From Tautonia sp040717455 (lineage in GTDB: Bacteria > Planctomycetota > Planctomycetia > Isosphaerales > Isosphaeraceae), in contig NZ_JBFEFH010000026.1 in assembly GCF_040717455.1 (NCBI RefSeq), positions 41,686-105,685 of the forward strand: a DNA stretch of 64,000 nucleotides, read 5' to 3'. The position numbers and the translations under genes were made by a program. The notes beneath the pieces were generated by a model. The model was not told the DNA's origin and did not search any database. It saw nothing but the letters and a program-made list of their open reading frames with translations. Shown here piece after piece: positions 1-8,729 of the stretch; positions within the stretch are counted from its first letter, which is position 1; every line of letters begins with the position of its first letter.

Positions 1-1
1 C

Positions 2-748
2 ATGGCCGCCCTGGCCATGTTCGGCATCACCGGCGTCGGCGCGACCGAGCTGCTCAGCTACCCCTACTGGTGCATGGAGAAAGGCTACGCCCGGTCGACC
101 GGCCCCCGGGACGACTCGGCCGCCTGGACGCGACGCGCCCGCGGCTGGATGCGGGTCATGCAGCTCGACGCCTGGATCAGCATGGTCGTCTACACCATCG
201 CCACCGTCGCCTTCTTCCTGCTCGGCGCGGCCGTCTTGCACAACCAGACCGAGGCCGGCGGCCTGCCCGATCGGGTCGACGAGATGATCCTCACCCTCGT
301 GCAGATGTACGAGCCGGCCCTCGGCCCGACGGCGGCCAGGTGGTTCCTCGTCCTCGGCGCGATCGCCGTGCTCTACTCGACCCTCTTCGCCGCCACGGCC
401 GGGACCGGCCGCCTGCTGGCCGACTTCCTCCGCGTCTGCGGCTACTACCCGAGCGATTCCGAGGAATACCGCCGCAAGTGGGTCCGCTTCTTCTGCGTGG
501 CCCTGCCCATCTTCGGCCTCTTGCTCTACATGGGCCTCGGCAGCCCCGTGCGGATGGTCACGCTCGGCGGCCTGATGCAGGCGATCACCCTCCCCCTGAT
601 CGCCTCCGCCGCCGTCTTCCTCCGCTACCGAAGATCCGACCCCCGCGTCACGGCCGGGAAACTCTGGGACATCCTGCTCTGGATCTCGATGCTCGGCCTC
701 ATCTTCGCCGGCGGCTACCTCGGCGCCTCGCAACTCGACCTATTCTGA
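2..748 (+). CDS. Nramp-family divalent metal transporter, C-terminal part (5' end outside window)
   Basis: The frame is already open at the window edge, so the 248 visible residues are the C-terminal part of a longer membrane protein. Hydrophobic segments lie near residues 58-80, 112-135, 160-182, 188-208 and 225-245. The opening segment (GITGVGATELLSYPYW) and the spacing of helices resemble planctomycete Nramp-like (Mn/Fe-type, proton-coupled) transporters, and the text parallels the complete Nramp-like gene on the minus strand at 23110-24390. The metal-binding helix 1 motif is outside the window, so specificity cannot be read. The stop codon lies inside a strong hairpin (745-778). Family assignment is from recognition of sequence style, not a search. 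Confidence 0.72.
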   Translation: MAALAMFGITGVGATELLSYPYWCMEKGYARSTGPRDDSAAWTRRARGWMRVMQLDAWISMVVYTIATVAFFLLGAAVLHNQTEAGGLPDRVDEMILTLVQMYEPALGPTAARWFLVLGAIAVLYSTLFAATAGTGRLLADFLRVCGYYPSDSEEYRRKWVRFFCVALPIFGLLLYMGLGSPVRMVTLGGLMQAITLPLIASAAVFLRYRRSDPRVTAGKLWDILLWISMLGLIFAGGYLGASQLDLF

Positions 749-778
749 TTGACGGCATCCACAGATGCCGTCAATCAG
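745..778 (+). terminator. Perfect 15-bp hairpin overlapping the stop codon
   Basis: Arms 745-759 and 764-778 are exact reverse complements with a 4-base CACA loop. The left arm contains the stop codon of the upstream transporter gene. No U-tract follows, so it may be a factor-assisted terminator or an mRNA 3' stabiliser. Confidence 0.6.
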
Positions 779-898
779 CCTTGGGAGCGAGGATAACGGC
801 CGAGGCGATACCCCTATGAGCATTCCGGCTGGCCAGCGGATCGCCCCGACCATGTATTCCAACTCAAGCCAATTTGATAGTCTTAAAACTGCACACCA

Positions 899-906
899 AG
901 GTTAGT
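899..906. repeat. Target-site duplication, left copy (AGGTTAGT)
   Basis: AGGTTAGT immediately precedes the left inverted repeat of the IS and is repeated immediately after the right inverted repeat at 2137-2144. Eight bases is normal for IS1-family insertions. Confidence 0.85.
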
Positions 907-915
907 GGTGGTGTC

Positions 916-1575
916 CTACGTTGACTGAACAGCCGGCCGGTTGAACCATTCTGCCCAGGTCCATACGTGATCGGTCAGTCCTGCCGCCAGTGCCGGCGAT
1001 CGCTCCTGCCAGCGCCCGTACCCATCCTTGACTCGTAGCGTCCGGACACACCAGCAGAAGTTGGCACTGTACAGCGTCAGGTAGGTCATCGCCTCATGGA
1101 CCCGCCAGTCCTTGCTGAACCGGTACGTCTTGCGGGACTTCCGGGCGTTACGGCCCCGGTCGGTCGCGTTCTGCCGCTCGACGAACGAGGTGTTGACCCG
1201 GTGGCTCGCCGCCGACTCGCCCAGCGCGGCCTTCAGGCCCTTCGGCGCCCCGAAGACCTGCCTCTGCTCCACGGCGACGACGCGATTGTTCTCCCGGTGC
1301 TTGTGCACGGTCGCGTAGATCACCTCGTCCGGCAGCCGTCGCTCGGGCACGACGCGCGGCCGCCCCGGTGGGCGTCGCGGCGGTGCGGGCACCGGCTCGC
1401 TGAAGACCTCCTCGATCGCCGTCGCGTAGGCCGGGTACTCGTCGCTGGTCATCAATGGCGGCGGCTCGCAGCCCACCCGCTGCTCTACCTCCGCGACGAT
1501 CGCGCGGGCATTCTCCTCTGTCCGTGCCCCGGGGACTACTGCCAGGACGAGCTTGTGCTCGGGGTCGAACGCCAC
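916..1575 (-). CDS. IS1-family transposase, catalytic part (InsB-like), frame-shifted from ORF A
   Basis: These 219 residues correspond to the IS1 InsB catalytic domain. In the same frame the sequence is open upstream to about 1698 and encodes EVQFDEKWSFVAKK, the region of the first catalytic Asp, equivalent to EMDEQWGYVGAK in IS1. Inside the annotated frame are YVAFDPEHKLVLAVV, a second acidic segment MTSDEYPAY, and the C-terminal signature VNTSFVERQNATDRGRNARKSRKT followed by YRFSKDWRVHEAMTY, the glutamate-bearing helix of the DDE fold. The reported ATG is only the first in-frame Met; the true product should begin as a fusion with ORF A (1661-2041). The two are separated by one base at a T5C6 run (complement of 1687-1697). 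Confidence 0.8.
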   Translation of the reverse strand: MAFDPEHKLVLAVVPGARTEENARAIVAEVEQRVGCEPPPLMTSDEYPAYATAIEEVFSEPVPAPPRRPPGRPRVVPERRLPDEVIYATVHKHRENNRVVAVEQRQVFGAPKGLKAALGESAASHRVNTSFVERQNATDRGRNARKSRKTYRFSKDWRVHEAMTYLTLYSANFCWCVRTLRVKDGYGRWQERSPALAAGLTDHVWTWAEWFNRPAVQST

Positions 1576-1660
1576 GTAATCCCAGTAGTCGCCGCGGTGG
1601 TCGTCCTCGGGATTCGCGGGATCGCAGTTCTTCTGCTTCTTGGCGACGAACGACCACTTC

Positions 1661-2041
1661 TCATCGAATTGGACCTCGCGGGTCTCGGGGGGAAAAAGCC
1701 ACGACCTCGTCGTGGGTGTCCTCCGCGTGCCGGCCGGCCAGCAGGGCCAGCCGGGTGACGGTATCCTTGTTGACCCCCACCAGCCGTGCGGTCTGGCGGA
1801 CGCCGCAGCCGTCGGCCAGGTGCTGCAGCACCGCCAGGACCTTGTCGTGCGGCAGCTTGGAGTTGAAGAAGGGCGTGCCCTTGAACTCGGAGAAGCGGGC
1901 CTTGCAATCCCGACAGTAGAGCAGCCGGTGCCGGGCCTTGCCGAAGTGGTCGATGACGAGGATATTCCCCCGGTCCCTCCGTCCGTAGGCGACGCAGTCG
2001 GGGTTCTGGCAGCAGAAGCGGGCGAGGTCGTCCGTGGGCAT
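1661..2041 (-). CDS. IS1-family transposase N-terminal frame (InsA-like, zinc finger/HTH)
   Basis: This 126-residue frame starts with a zinc-finger-type segment (CCQNPDCVAYGRRDRG then YCRDCKARF, a CxxxxC...CxxC arrangement) and continues into a helix-turn-helix (ADGCGVRQTARLVGVNKDTVTRL). Both match the IS1 InsA DNA-binding domain layout. It runs out of frame shortly after the sequence for AFSPRDPRG. Removing one base from the T5C6 run would give AFPPETREVQFDE and join it to the catalytic frame. Whether the extra base is a mutation, an assembly error or a programmed +1 shift (CCC-C is a shift-prone motif) cannot be decided here. Confidence 0.8.
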   Translation of the reverse strand: MPTDDLARFCCQNPDCVAYGRRDRGNILVIDHFGKARHRLLYCRDCKARFSEFKGTPFFNSKLPHDKVLAVLQHLADGCGVRQTARLVGVNKDTVTRLALLAGRHAEDTHDEVVAFSPRDPRGPIR

Positions 2042-2136
2042 GGCGCATCCGAGATCGGTCTGTATCGACGAGTCTAATCCTGGACGACCAGCCTACTCAT
2101 CGCTAGAATCTCATTCAATAACTGCCGGACACCACC

Positions 2137-2144
2137 AGGTTAGT
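2137..2144. repeat. Target-site duplication, right copy (AGGTTAGT)
   Basis: Exact 8-base copy of 899-906 directly abutting the right end of the IS1-type element. Confidence 0.85.
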
Positions 2145-2173
2145 TTGGAACTGTCTAAAGCAACAGTTGATCT

Positions 2174-3196
2174 TCAACTTGGTTTTGAATGTAGAAGTCG
2201 AATCGACTGGCGAACCTCCTGCAAAGTTCCAACTGCGACATAACTCCTGAAATAATAACTATCAATCGGCATACAACAACTATTTGTGGGATTACCATTC
2301 GATCCTTTAGGACCAAGCACAAAGAGAGGCCCACACGCATTAGTGCTTGAGGCAATATTTGTATTGTGCACGTACTTGTAGTAATTGTAATTCAAGCTGC
2401 TTCCAATATTGGGGTTTGTAGACACGCCTTGGGGCCAAGGGGCGTAGAAACCCAAAGCAAATTGGCCGTTGGATGTGGAAAGGATCATGGGAAGTGAACT
2501 GAGAGGAGGCCACGAGTTGACCGGAACGCCTATAGTCACCAGGTTGTCCGAAGCAGGATCGTAAGTGTAGAATTCACTGAATTCGCGGTTGAGAAAACCT
2601 ATTGGGCTGAAATTGGCCATATGAGTAACAGCTTGCGACAATGTTATGACAACTTCGAATCGGACAACTTTCGGATCTCCAGGGTAGTTGAATGCGGGCT
2701 CCGGCGGCATACCAACCGTAACCTGCTTAAAGATTGTGTCATTGGAGCGAACTGTATTATTCTCAGCAATGCAATAGCCATTCGATTCCCCTGGTCTCAG
2801 CCAAAAAGCTGGCCGAGATCGGGATTGCAACACATTGCCCGAAACCGCGTAATACTCTAGGAAACTGGACGTCGAAAGCTTTCGCCCGTCCCAGTTACTA
2901 CCGGCTTCCGTGGGATTGTTGCATTCGCCAGACCCGTTGAGTTGGTAAGCAACCTGCAGTTGCCTCCCGTGATCCCATCGATTGATAAACTGTTTTCCGT
3001 TCCAAACCAGTGAGCTAATTGCTCCTGCTTCATATGACGACGACCTCAATGTGACAACGCCGTTCGTGATCGGCGTCGCAACGTGGCTTGGGCCCGGATT
3101 GTTGTTATTCGACTGCGCGAACCCCACTCCTGTCGAGGTAAATTAGAGTATTATAGGCGTCAGCGCGATGATTATTCTGATTGAGTATCTGATCAT
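2174..3196 (-). pseudogene. Secreted hypothetical protein gene with an in-frame stop in its signal peptide
   Basis: The long frame (317 residues from GTG at 3127) is Asn/Ser-rich and clearly more AT-rich than its neighbours. Reading upstream in the same frame gives an ATG at 3196, a textbook signal peptide (MIRYSIRIIIALTPIIL), a single TAA (3143-3145), then FTSTGVGFAQS, ending in a plausible signal peptidase I site (GFA-Q). A purine-rich AAGGAAATAAGG lies upstream of that ATG. The simplest reading is a secreted protein inactivated by one nonsense codon. The alternative GTG start at 3127 has its AGGAG only a base or two away, too close for a normal ribosome binding site. The mature protein is not a family I recognise; its all-beta look suggests an extracellular domain. 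Foreign base composition and the adjacent IS suggest lateral transfer. Confidence 0.6.
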
Positions 3197-3478
3197 GGTG
3201 ATATCTGCCTTATTTCCTTGTTTTGCTACACGAGGCATCCTGTACGGTAGACACACTGTATAGTAAAGCAGACCTATTTGGGTACTGGCAAGAATGGAAA
3301 ATTTTTTAACGAATTTAAGGACAAATGCCGATATCCGTGGCCGTCAATATTCTCATGGACCCTGAATCCTTTGATTCAAGGGGGAGCTACGTATCCCAAC
3401 CGACAAGCCGCGACGACGAAAACTCGGAGGGTTTCCCCTGGAGCGGCGGACTGGCGTACGACCCCTTGATCGTACTCG

Positions 3479-5380
3479 TCAGTCTCCGTGCTCGGAGAAT
3501 CTCGGTGGACCGATCCTGAGCGGGCCCGGGGTGGCTATGACGACACGCATGTATCTCGAACGCCCGAAGCTCCAATGCGGGACCTCATCGAGGGCCAGGA
3601 TCAGCCGATCCCGGAGGTCCCCCGCCGGGCGGTTCCAGCAGATGCTCCGCGATTCGGACCAGTCCGAGCCGTCTCCCGACCACCAAAGCGAGCCCCTGCC
3701 GACCCGCGACCACGCCGGCAACTCCAGGATGATCGGCGCTGACAGGTCCCCGAGCCGTCGCGGGAACTCGTAGTCCACGTACGAAGGCCAGCCGAGCGAC
3801 AGCCCGGTGTCCGTCGATTCAGACGGCTCAATCCGGTGAGAGTCGACCCTCCGTCCGACGGCCGGCGTCGTCCGACCATCGCCCCGGGGATCGGGAGCGG
3901 GGCGGAGGGCCTCGGTCACGTCCTTGCCGCCGCAGAGGGCCTCCAGATCGTCAAGGCTCAGGCATGAGCGCAACACGTCGCCGACCATCGCGTCCGACAC
4001 GACCGGGCTCGCGACCGTCGGACCCATGAGCTCCAGGGCGCCGCCCCATGCGTTGGGATACCATCTTGGCCGGATCGGGCCGAGCGTCGAGAGGGCCTGA
4101 TCCCGCGAGATCCCCTCGCGTCGGCACAGGGCTTCGAGCCGGACGACCGCGGAGAGCGTCTCAGCCTGCGCCGCGAACCGATACGCCGCGAGGCCCTTGC
4201 CGAACGACCCGATGTTCAAGAAGAGGAGACAGAGGGCGATGCAGCCCGCCGCCCGCAAGGCCCTCCCGGGCCGATGATCGAACCGATGCAGCATCTCTCG
4301 CAGCAGGGGGGCGGTCACCAGCAGCAGGCCGGCCAGGGGAAAGAGGTGGTAGCGCTGGACGGCGAAGAGCCATCTCGGCTCCTCGATCGAGCGGAAGCCG
4401 TATGTGAGGGCATATCCGCCCAGGAGAAGGGCGAGTCCTCCCACGATCAGGGGGCGTCGAGGAGCTCTCCGAGCGAGGCCGATGGCCGCGATCAGCCCGA
4501 TCAAACCGAGTGCCATCGCGACGCCGGTCGGCAGGTCGCCGACGACGTCGCCGAGGCCGAGCGTCCGGGGCAGGAGGACCCCTGCGGGGGCCTGGCAGGC
4601 GAGCCGGAAACCCCGGGCGAACTGCCCGTTCGCCCGGATGCCTTCGGCGATCGAATCCTGGGAGCCGAGCAGGCGGACGCCCAGAAAATAGGCCAAGGTC
4701 CCCAGCATCGGGACCGCCGCGAGCGTCGCGACTTGAAGGGGAGGGCGGCCCTCCCGACTGCCCGAGAACGACCTCAGCGACCCGATCGGGCCGGCAAGCA
4801 CGCCGATCGCCGAGCACATCGGGGCGAGGCAAGCCGCCACGGCCGTAACAACGAGCCGGGGGCGGCTCGGCCGCCTCGCCGCCGCCCGGGCCCCCATCCA
4901 GGTCGCCAGGGTCCAGAACAAGGCCCAGGAGAAGCTGCTCGCCGAATACCACCAGGCGGCCTCAAGGTGGACCGTCGACAGCGCGAACCAGGCCGAGACC
5001 ACCAGGGCGGTGGCCGATGAACCGGTCTCAAACCGGATCAGCACGCCGAGGCCCGCCGCGCAGAGGCCGAAGGGGATCAGCGAGGCCACGGTGTAGGCCA
5101 TCGGCGCCGCCTCGAGGTGGCCGCCGGTGCATGCCCACGCGACCAAGGTCACGAGGTTGAAAAACGGAGCCACGTGCTCGTTGAAAGGGGAGGCGAGGAC
5201 CTCGCTCGGCGCCATGACCCGAGCGGCCCCGACGCGGATCACGTCGTCGGAATAGAGGCTCGGGCTAGCGAGGCGGAGGCCATGCGGCGCGAGACAGATC
5301 GCGACGAAGACGACCCCCCAACCGACGTGGGTCCATCGCCCGCCCCGACGCGATTTGGGCATCCTGCTCTCGGCCTGCAT
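3479..5380 (-). CDS. Polytopic membrane protein, unknown function (GT-C-like topology)
   Basis: The likely start is the ATG at 5380 (MQAESRMPKSRRGG), preceded by GGGAGGG at proper spacing, giving 633 residues; the frame is open further upstream but that part is Arg/Pro-rich and not protein-like. A basic N-terminus leads into about ten hydrophobic helices between residues ~20 and 420, with an acidic loop (SPSLYSDDVIRVG) after helix 1. A soluble C-terminal part of ~180 residues ends in a beta-rich region. The topology (early extracytoplasmic acidic loop, many helices, soluble tail) resembles lipid-linked-sugar-using GT-C glycosyltransferases, but no definite signature is seen. No operon partner is evident: the next gene upstream is 290 bp away on the same strand. 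Confidence 0.72.
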   Translation of the reverse strand: MQAESRMPKSRRGGRWTHVGWGVVFVAICLAPHGLRLASPSLYSDDVIRVGAARVMAPSEVLASPFNEHVAPFFNLVTLVAWACTGGHLEAAPMAYTVASLIPFGLCAAGLGVLIRFETGSSATALVVSAWFALSTVHLEAAWWYSASSFSWALFWTLATWMGARAAARRPSRPRLVVTAVAACLAPMCSAIGVLAGPIGSLRSFSGSREGRPPLQVATLAAVPMLGTLAYFLGVRLLGSQDSIAEGIRANGQFARGFRLACQAPAGVLLPRTLGLGDVVGDLPTGVAMALGLIGLIAAIGLARRAPRRPLIVGGLALLLGGYALTYGFRSIEEPRWLFAVQRYHLFPLAGLLLVTAPLLREMLHRFDHRPGRALRAAGCIALCLLFLNIGSFGKGLAAYRFAAQAETLSAVVRLEALCRREGISRDQALSTLGPIRPRWYPNAWGGALELMGPTVASPVVSDAMVGDVLRSCLSLDDLEALCGGKDVTEALRPAPDPRGDGRTTPAVGRRVDSHRIEPSESTDTGLSLGWPSYVDYEFPRRLGDLSAPIILELPAWSRVGRGSLWWSGDGSDWSESRSICWNRPAGDLRDRLILALDEVPHWSFGRSRYMRVVIATPGPLRIGPPRFSEHGD

Positions 5381-5672
5381 GAATCGCCCTCCCGATCTCC
5401 GGTAAATGCCCTTGCTCGGACGAGCGCGGGGTCCAGACCGCCGGACAAGAACATCCGACGAGCCGAATACCACATCAAGAACGGCAGAGCAACCCGAACC
5501 GGGACGACCCGTGGCCGGAGCCCGCCCCGGGGTCCTTGTCGGATTCCGGGACCGACATGGCAGGGCCACGCGACGGAGCCTCGGGCGAACGGGACCGGAG
5601 CCGTCCTGCCCTTTGGACCTGACACCGGCCCCAACGCGGAGACTCCGTTCGAGTGAGCTGCGGTTTCGCCCC

Positions 5673-6395
5673 TCAGAGCACGAACTTCAGCACCGCGAAG
5701 CCGCCGACCAGGAGCACCACGAACAGCACGGCCAGCAGGTTGAAGTACTTCTCCACGAACACCCGGGCCGGCGGCCCCCACGTCTTGATGATCCAGGCGA
5801 CCACGAAGAACCGGAGCCCCCGCGAGGCGATCGAGGCCAGCGTGAAGACGATCAGGTTCACCTGCGCCACCCCGGCCGTCACTGTCACCAGCTTGTAGGG
5901 CAGGGGGGTCAGCCCGAAGATGAACACGATCCAGGCGTTCCAGTGGTCATACACCTGGAACAGGTACTCCCCGCCCAGCCGATCGGCCCCGATCGACCTG
6001 ATCAGGTAGCCGGGCATCGCGATGTCGTCACGCCCGTCGACCGTCACCAGCTCCACGTGTGCCAGGTTCTCGACGATCCAGACCCCCACCGTCTCCCAGG
6101 CGGCATAGCCGATCGCATACCCGAACATCCCGCCCAGCACCGAGGCGACCGTGCACCAGAACGCCAGCCGTATCCATCGCGTCGTCGCGGCCAGCACCAG
6201 GGGGATGAGCAGGACATCCGGCGGGATCGGGAAGACGCTGCTCTCGATGAACGAGATGGCCATCAGGACCGGCAGGCCGTAGCGCGTCTCCGCCCAGCTC
6301 AGGACCCAGTTGTACAACCGCCGATGCAGGGCCCACTTCGAGACCGGTTGCGCGGCCTCGGTCGCCACGGGGGCGGGAACGTCGTGCGATGCCAT
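5673..6395 (-). CDS. DedA/VTT-domain membrane protein (YqaA-like)
   Basis: The start ATG at 6395 (MASHDVPAP) has GAGGAG upstream, giving 240 residues. The segment AETRYGLPVLMAISFIESSVFPIPPDVLLIPL carries the E..xFPIPP(D/E) signature of the DedA/SNARE-associated (VTT) superfamily, re-entrant loop 1. A second re-entrant-type segment (FGLTPLPYKLVTVTAGVAQVNL) follows, with a C-terminal helix pair. Family members are inner-membrane scramblase/flippase-type proteins linked to undecaprenyl phosphate recycling or envelope stress. It is downstream of exbB-exbD on the same strand with a 132-bp gap. Confidence 0.85.
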   Translation of the reverse strand: MASHDVPAPVATEAAQPVSKWALHRRLYNWVLSWAETRYGLPVLMAISFIESSVFPIPPDVLLIPLVLAATTRWIRLAFWCTVASVLGGMFGYAIGYAAWETVGVWIVENLAHVELVTVDGRDDIAMPGYLIRSIGADRLGGEYLFQVYDHWNAWIVFIFGLTPLPYKLVTVTAGVAQVNLIVFTLASIASRGLRFFVVAWIIKTWGPPARVFVEKYFNLLAVLFVVLLVGGFAVLKFVL

Positions 6396-6527
6396 GTGCG
6401 GGCAAGACTCCTCAACGAGACGAAACGAAAACGCCCAGGCCGAGCAACAAGAGCGGAAGCAAGCCCCCGGCATCGCTCGCGATCGGTCGGATCGAGTCCA
6501 CTCGATCCCGAGTTCACCCGATCGGGT

Positions 6528-6995
6528 TCATTCCCTTCGTGTCCCTTCAATCCAATTCAGGCCGTCCGAGGGGGCCGCGTCCGGCCGGGGCCGCACCAGC
6601 AGCGAGACGTTCTTGATGCCGGCCGCGTCGCAGCTCGACAGCACGTCGGCCAGGTCCTGGAAGCTCAGGGCCGCGTCCCCCCGGATCTGCACCCCTTGCT
6701 CGTCGTAGTTCGCCCGGGCCTCTTCCAGCACCTCGCGGAGCCCTTCCAGGTCGTACTCCTCGCCCCCCACGGCCACCCGGCCCGGCTCGATCACCGTCAG
6801 CCTCATGTCCTCGGGCGCGGCGGTCAGGGGGGAGGCGTCGCCGACCTCCGGCACCCGGACCTGGAACTGCAGGTCGTCCCAATCGTACAGCCTGGAGGCG
6901 ACCATGAAGAAGATCAAGAGGCAGAGGATGACATCCACCATGGGCGTCATGTTGATGAACGGCATCTCCTCGGCGTTCTGTCCATCACCCAGCAT
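6528..6995 (-). CDS. exbD: ExbD/TolR-family biopolymer transport protein
   Basis: A protein of 155 residues with a short cytoplasmic N-terminus, one transmembrane helix (NMTPMVDVILCLLIFFMVAS, residues ~15-34) containing the conserved Asp of ExbD/TolR, and a periplasmic domain. The segment VQIRGDAALSFQDLADVLSSCDAAGIKNVSLLV is the typical C-terminal ExbD fold. It would form a proton-driven motor with the ExbB-like protein encoded 99 bp upstream, energising outer-membrane transport. The TonB-type partner is not in the window. Confidence 0.92.
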   Translation of the reverse strand: MLGDGQNAEEMPFINMTPMVDVILCLLIFFMVASRLYDWDDLQFQVRVPEVGDASPLTAAPEDMRLTVIEPGRVAVGGEEYDLEGLREVLEEARANYDEQGVQIRGDAALSFQDLADVLSSCDAAGIKNVSLLVRPRPDAAPSDGLNWIEGTRRE

Positions 6996-7094
6996 GAGGG
7001 GCCTCGGCTCCGTCTCGGCCTCGAAGTCTCGTCAACAGGACGCGGGGCGAATCAAAAAGGGCAAGACCGTCCCCGATCGCGGGCCACCCCCGCC

Positions 7095-8045
7095 TCACAG
7101 GGCGCGTGACTCCGGGCGGGCACGCTCGGCGGCGGTCAGGCCCGGCATCCCCCGCCGATCGTTCCCGGCCCACGACTCGGCCGCCACCAGCTCGATCACC
7201 CGCCTCACCTGCTCGTCCAGATCCCGCACCAGCCGGTCGACCCGGCTCAAGAGGTAATAATAAGCAATCACCGAGACGATCGCGATCGCCAGCCCGAACG
7301 CCGTCGCCACCAACGCCAGGCTGATCCCGTTGGCCAGCGCCTGCCCCCGCGAGGCATCCTGGACCGCCGGGCCCCCCAGCGCGTCGAACGCCTCGATCAG
7401 GCCGACCACCGTCCCCAGCAATCCCAGCAGCGGCGCCAGCGTCGCCGTGCCGTTGAGCACCCGCACGTTGCGCTTCATGTCCGCGATCTCCGACGCCGCG
7501 TCGGCCTCGACCGCCTGCCGGATCGCCGTCGCCGGCTGCCCCCAGTAGCGGATCGCATGGCCGAAGATCCGGGCCACCGGGCTCTCGTGCGCCCGGCAGA
7601 GCTCGGCGGCGCGGTCCCGATCGAGCTTCCCCGAGGACAGCCGCTCCAAAAACCGCTCGACGAAGTCCCTCGGGATTACTCGGGCCCGCCTCAGGGCCAC
7701 CATCCGCTCCAGCGTGAAGCCGAGCGTGGCCACCGAGCACAAGACCAGGGGAATCAGCATCGGGTTGACGCTTCGGAGCAGCGACAGGACACTCGAAGTC
7801 CCCACCGGCGCGGCCTCCTCGGCGTCGACTCCGGCCGCATCGGGGTCCTCCGGGTCCGCCCCGATCGGCGACCCGGTCAGGCCGTCCACCACCGCCTCGG
7901 CCACCGGATCGTCCGGCCCGATCGGCCCGGGTTCTTGCGGCTGCTCTTGCTCTTGCGCCCAGGCGATCGACACCATCACGCCCAACAGCGCCGCCAATCG
8001 CACCGCGAGCCGAAGACCCGGGACACCTGCTCGGACTCGGCCCAT
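7095..8045 (-). CDS. exbB: ExbB/TolQ/MotA-family proton channel protein
   Basis: A 316-residue protein with an N-terminal signal segment (residues ~10-30, ending SIAWAQ), then a Glu/Gln/Pro-rich linker (~31-80). The three-helix channel core follows: NPMLIPLVLCSVATLGFTLERM (~90-112), NGTATLAPLLGLLGTVVGLIEAF and NGISLALVATAFGLAIAIVSVIAYYY. The GLLGTVxG motif and the last helix are diagnostic of the family. The cleavable leader plus long linker is the extended form common in Planctomycetes. It is encoded just upstream of exbD in the same direction. Confidence 0.92.
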   Translation of the reverse strand: MGRVRAGVPGLRLAVRLAALLGVMVSIAWAQEQEQPQEPGPIGPDDPVAEAVVDGLTGSPIGADPEDPDAAGVDAEEAAPVGTSSVLSLLRSVNPMLIPLVLCSVATLGFTLERMVALRRARVIPRDFVERFLERLSSGKLDRDRAAELCRAHESPVARIFGHAIRYWGQPATAIRQAVEADAASEIADMKRNVRVLNGTATLAPLLGLLGTVVGLIEAFDALGGPAVQDASRGQALANGISLALVATAFGLAIAIVSVIAYYYLLSRVDRLVRDLDEQVRRVIELVAAESWAGNDRRGMPGLTAAERARPESRAL

Positions 8046-8246
8046 CGGGCACCCTCCCGGCCATCTCGATCATCTGGCCCGGCCCCGATCGCTTCCCAGA
8101 AAGCCCGATCAGGCCCGTTCCCCTCCTGGTTCGCGCGGGCCAACGCACACCCGGCACGCCTCCGCCCATCCGACTTTGTTCCGACGACGATTCTAGCGGC
8201 CCCGCTCCCCCTGTCAATTCAATCGAATTTCCGGGCCGGAACGAAC

Positions 8247-8274
8247 TTGCACCCCCCTCCGCCTCGTATACAAT
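8247..8274 (+). promoter_or_regulatory. Possible sigma70-type promoter for the SWIM gene
   Basis: TTGCAC (8247-8252) and TACAAT (8269-8274) are separated by 16 bases, about 57 bases upstream of the ATG at 8332. The -10 box matches 5 of 6 consensus bases, the -35 box only 3. It is in the 286-bp gap shared with divergently transcribed exbB. Confidence 0.35.
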
Positions 8275-8331
8275 ACAGGCGTACATCGCGCGTAAACTTG
8301 GGCATCACGGCGAGGCGAGGAGCAGGCGGCC

Positions 8332-8676
8332 ATGGCTCGATCACTGACCGCGACCCGGGGCGATCACCGTCCCGTCGCAGCGAAGGGACACATCGCTCAG
8401 CTTTATTTAACGATCGGCAGCACGCCGTACCACGTCCGGCCGGTCCTGGCCGACCCGGTCCTCGCGCGCCGGGCCTTCCAGTTGACCAAGCCCGACGGCA
8501 CCCGCTACGACGTCTCCCAGGCCCATCACGGCCTGACCTGCGACTGCCCCGACTTCATCTACCGCCGCGACGGGCTCGACCCGCTCGGCTGCAAGCACAT
8601 CCGCGCCCTCGTCTCCTGCGGCCTCGTCGAGCGCACCGAGCAGGAACTCCGGGCCGCCTCCCTACTCCCCTTCTAG
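8332..8676 (+). CDS. SWIM zinc-finger domain small protein
   Basis: A 114-residue protein starting at an ATG with GGAG in the leader. The motif CDCPDFIYRRDGLDPLGCKHIRAL shows the C-x-C...C-x-H spacing of the SWIM zinc finger, a nucleic-acid or protein binding module. The rest (AFQLTKPDGTRYDVSQAHHGLTC) is the usual beta lead-in. There is no partner ATPase nearby; stand-alone SWIM proteins of this size recur in Planctomycetes (known of the group, from memory). Role unknown. Confidence 0.8.
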   Translation: MARSLTATRGDHRPVAAKGHIAQLYLTIGSTPYHVRPVLADPVLARRAFQLTKPDGTRYDVSQAHHGLTCDCPDFIYRRDGLDPLGCKHIRALVSCGLVERTEQELRAASLLPF

Positions 8677-8729
8677 GAGGCGGCTCCGTCCCCCGATTGA
8701 TCATCCGGGCCGATCTCGCCCGATCGGCC

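Larger units (their letters stand above)
907..2136 (-). mobile_element. IS1-family insertion sequence (1230 bp, complete ends)
   Basis: The element is bounded by inverted ends starting GGTGGTGTCC (907-916 and complement of 2127-2136), with weaker similarity continuing about 15 bases inward. It is flanked by an 8-bp direct repeat AGGTTAGT. Inside, on the minus strand, lie two transposase frames equivalent to InsA (zinc finger plus helix-turn-helix) and InsB (DDE catalytic). It is larger than E. coli IS1 (768 bp), so it probably belongs to one of the longer IS1 subgroups. The intact ends and target duplication indicate a recent insertion, into an AT-rich patch. Confidence 0.88.
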
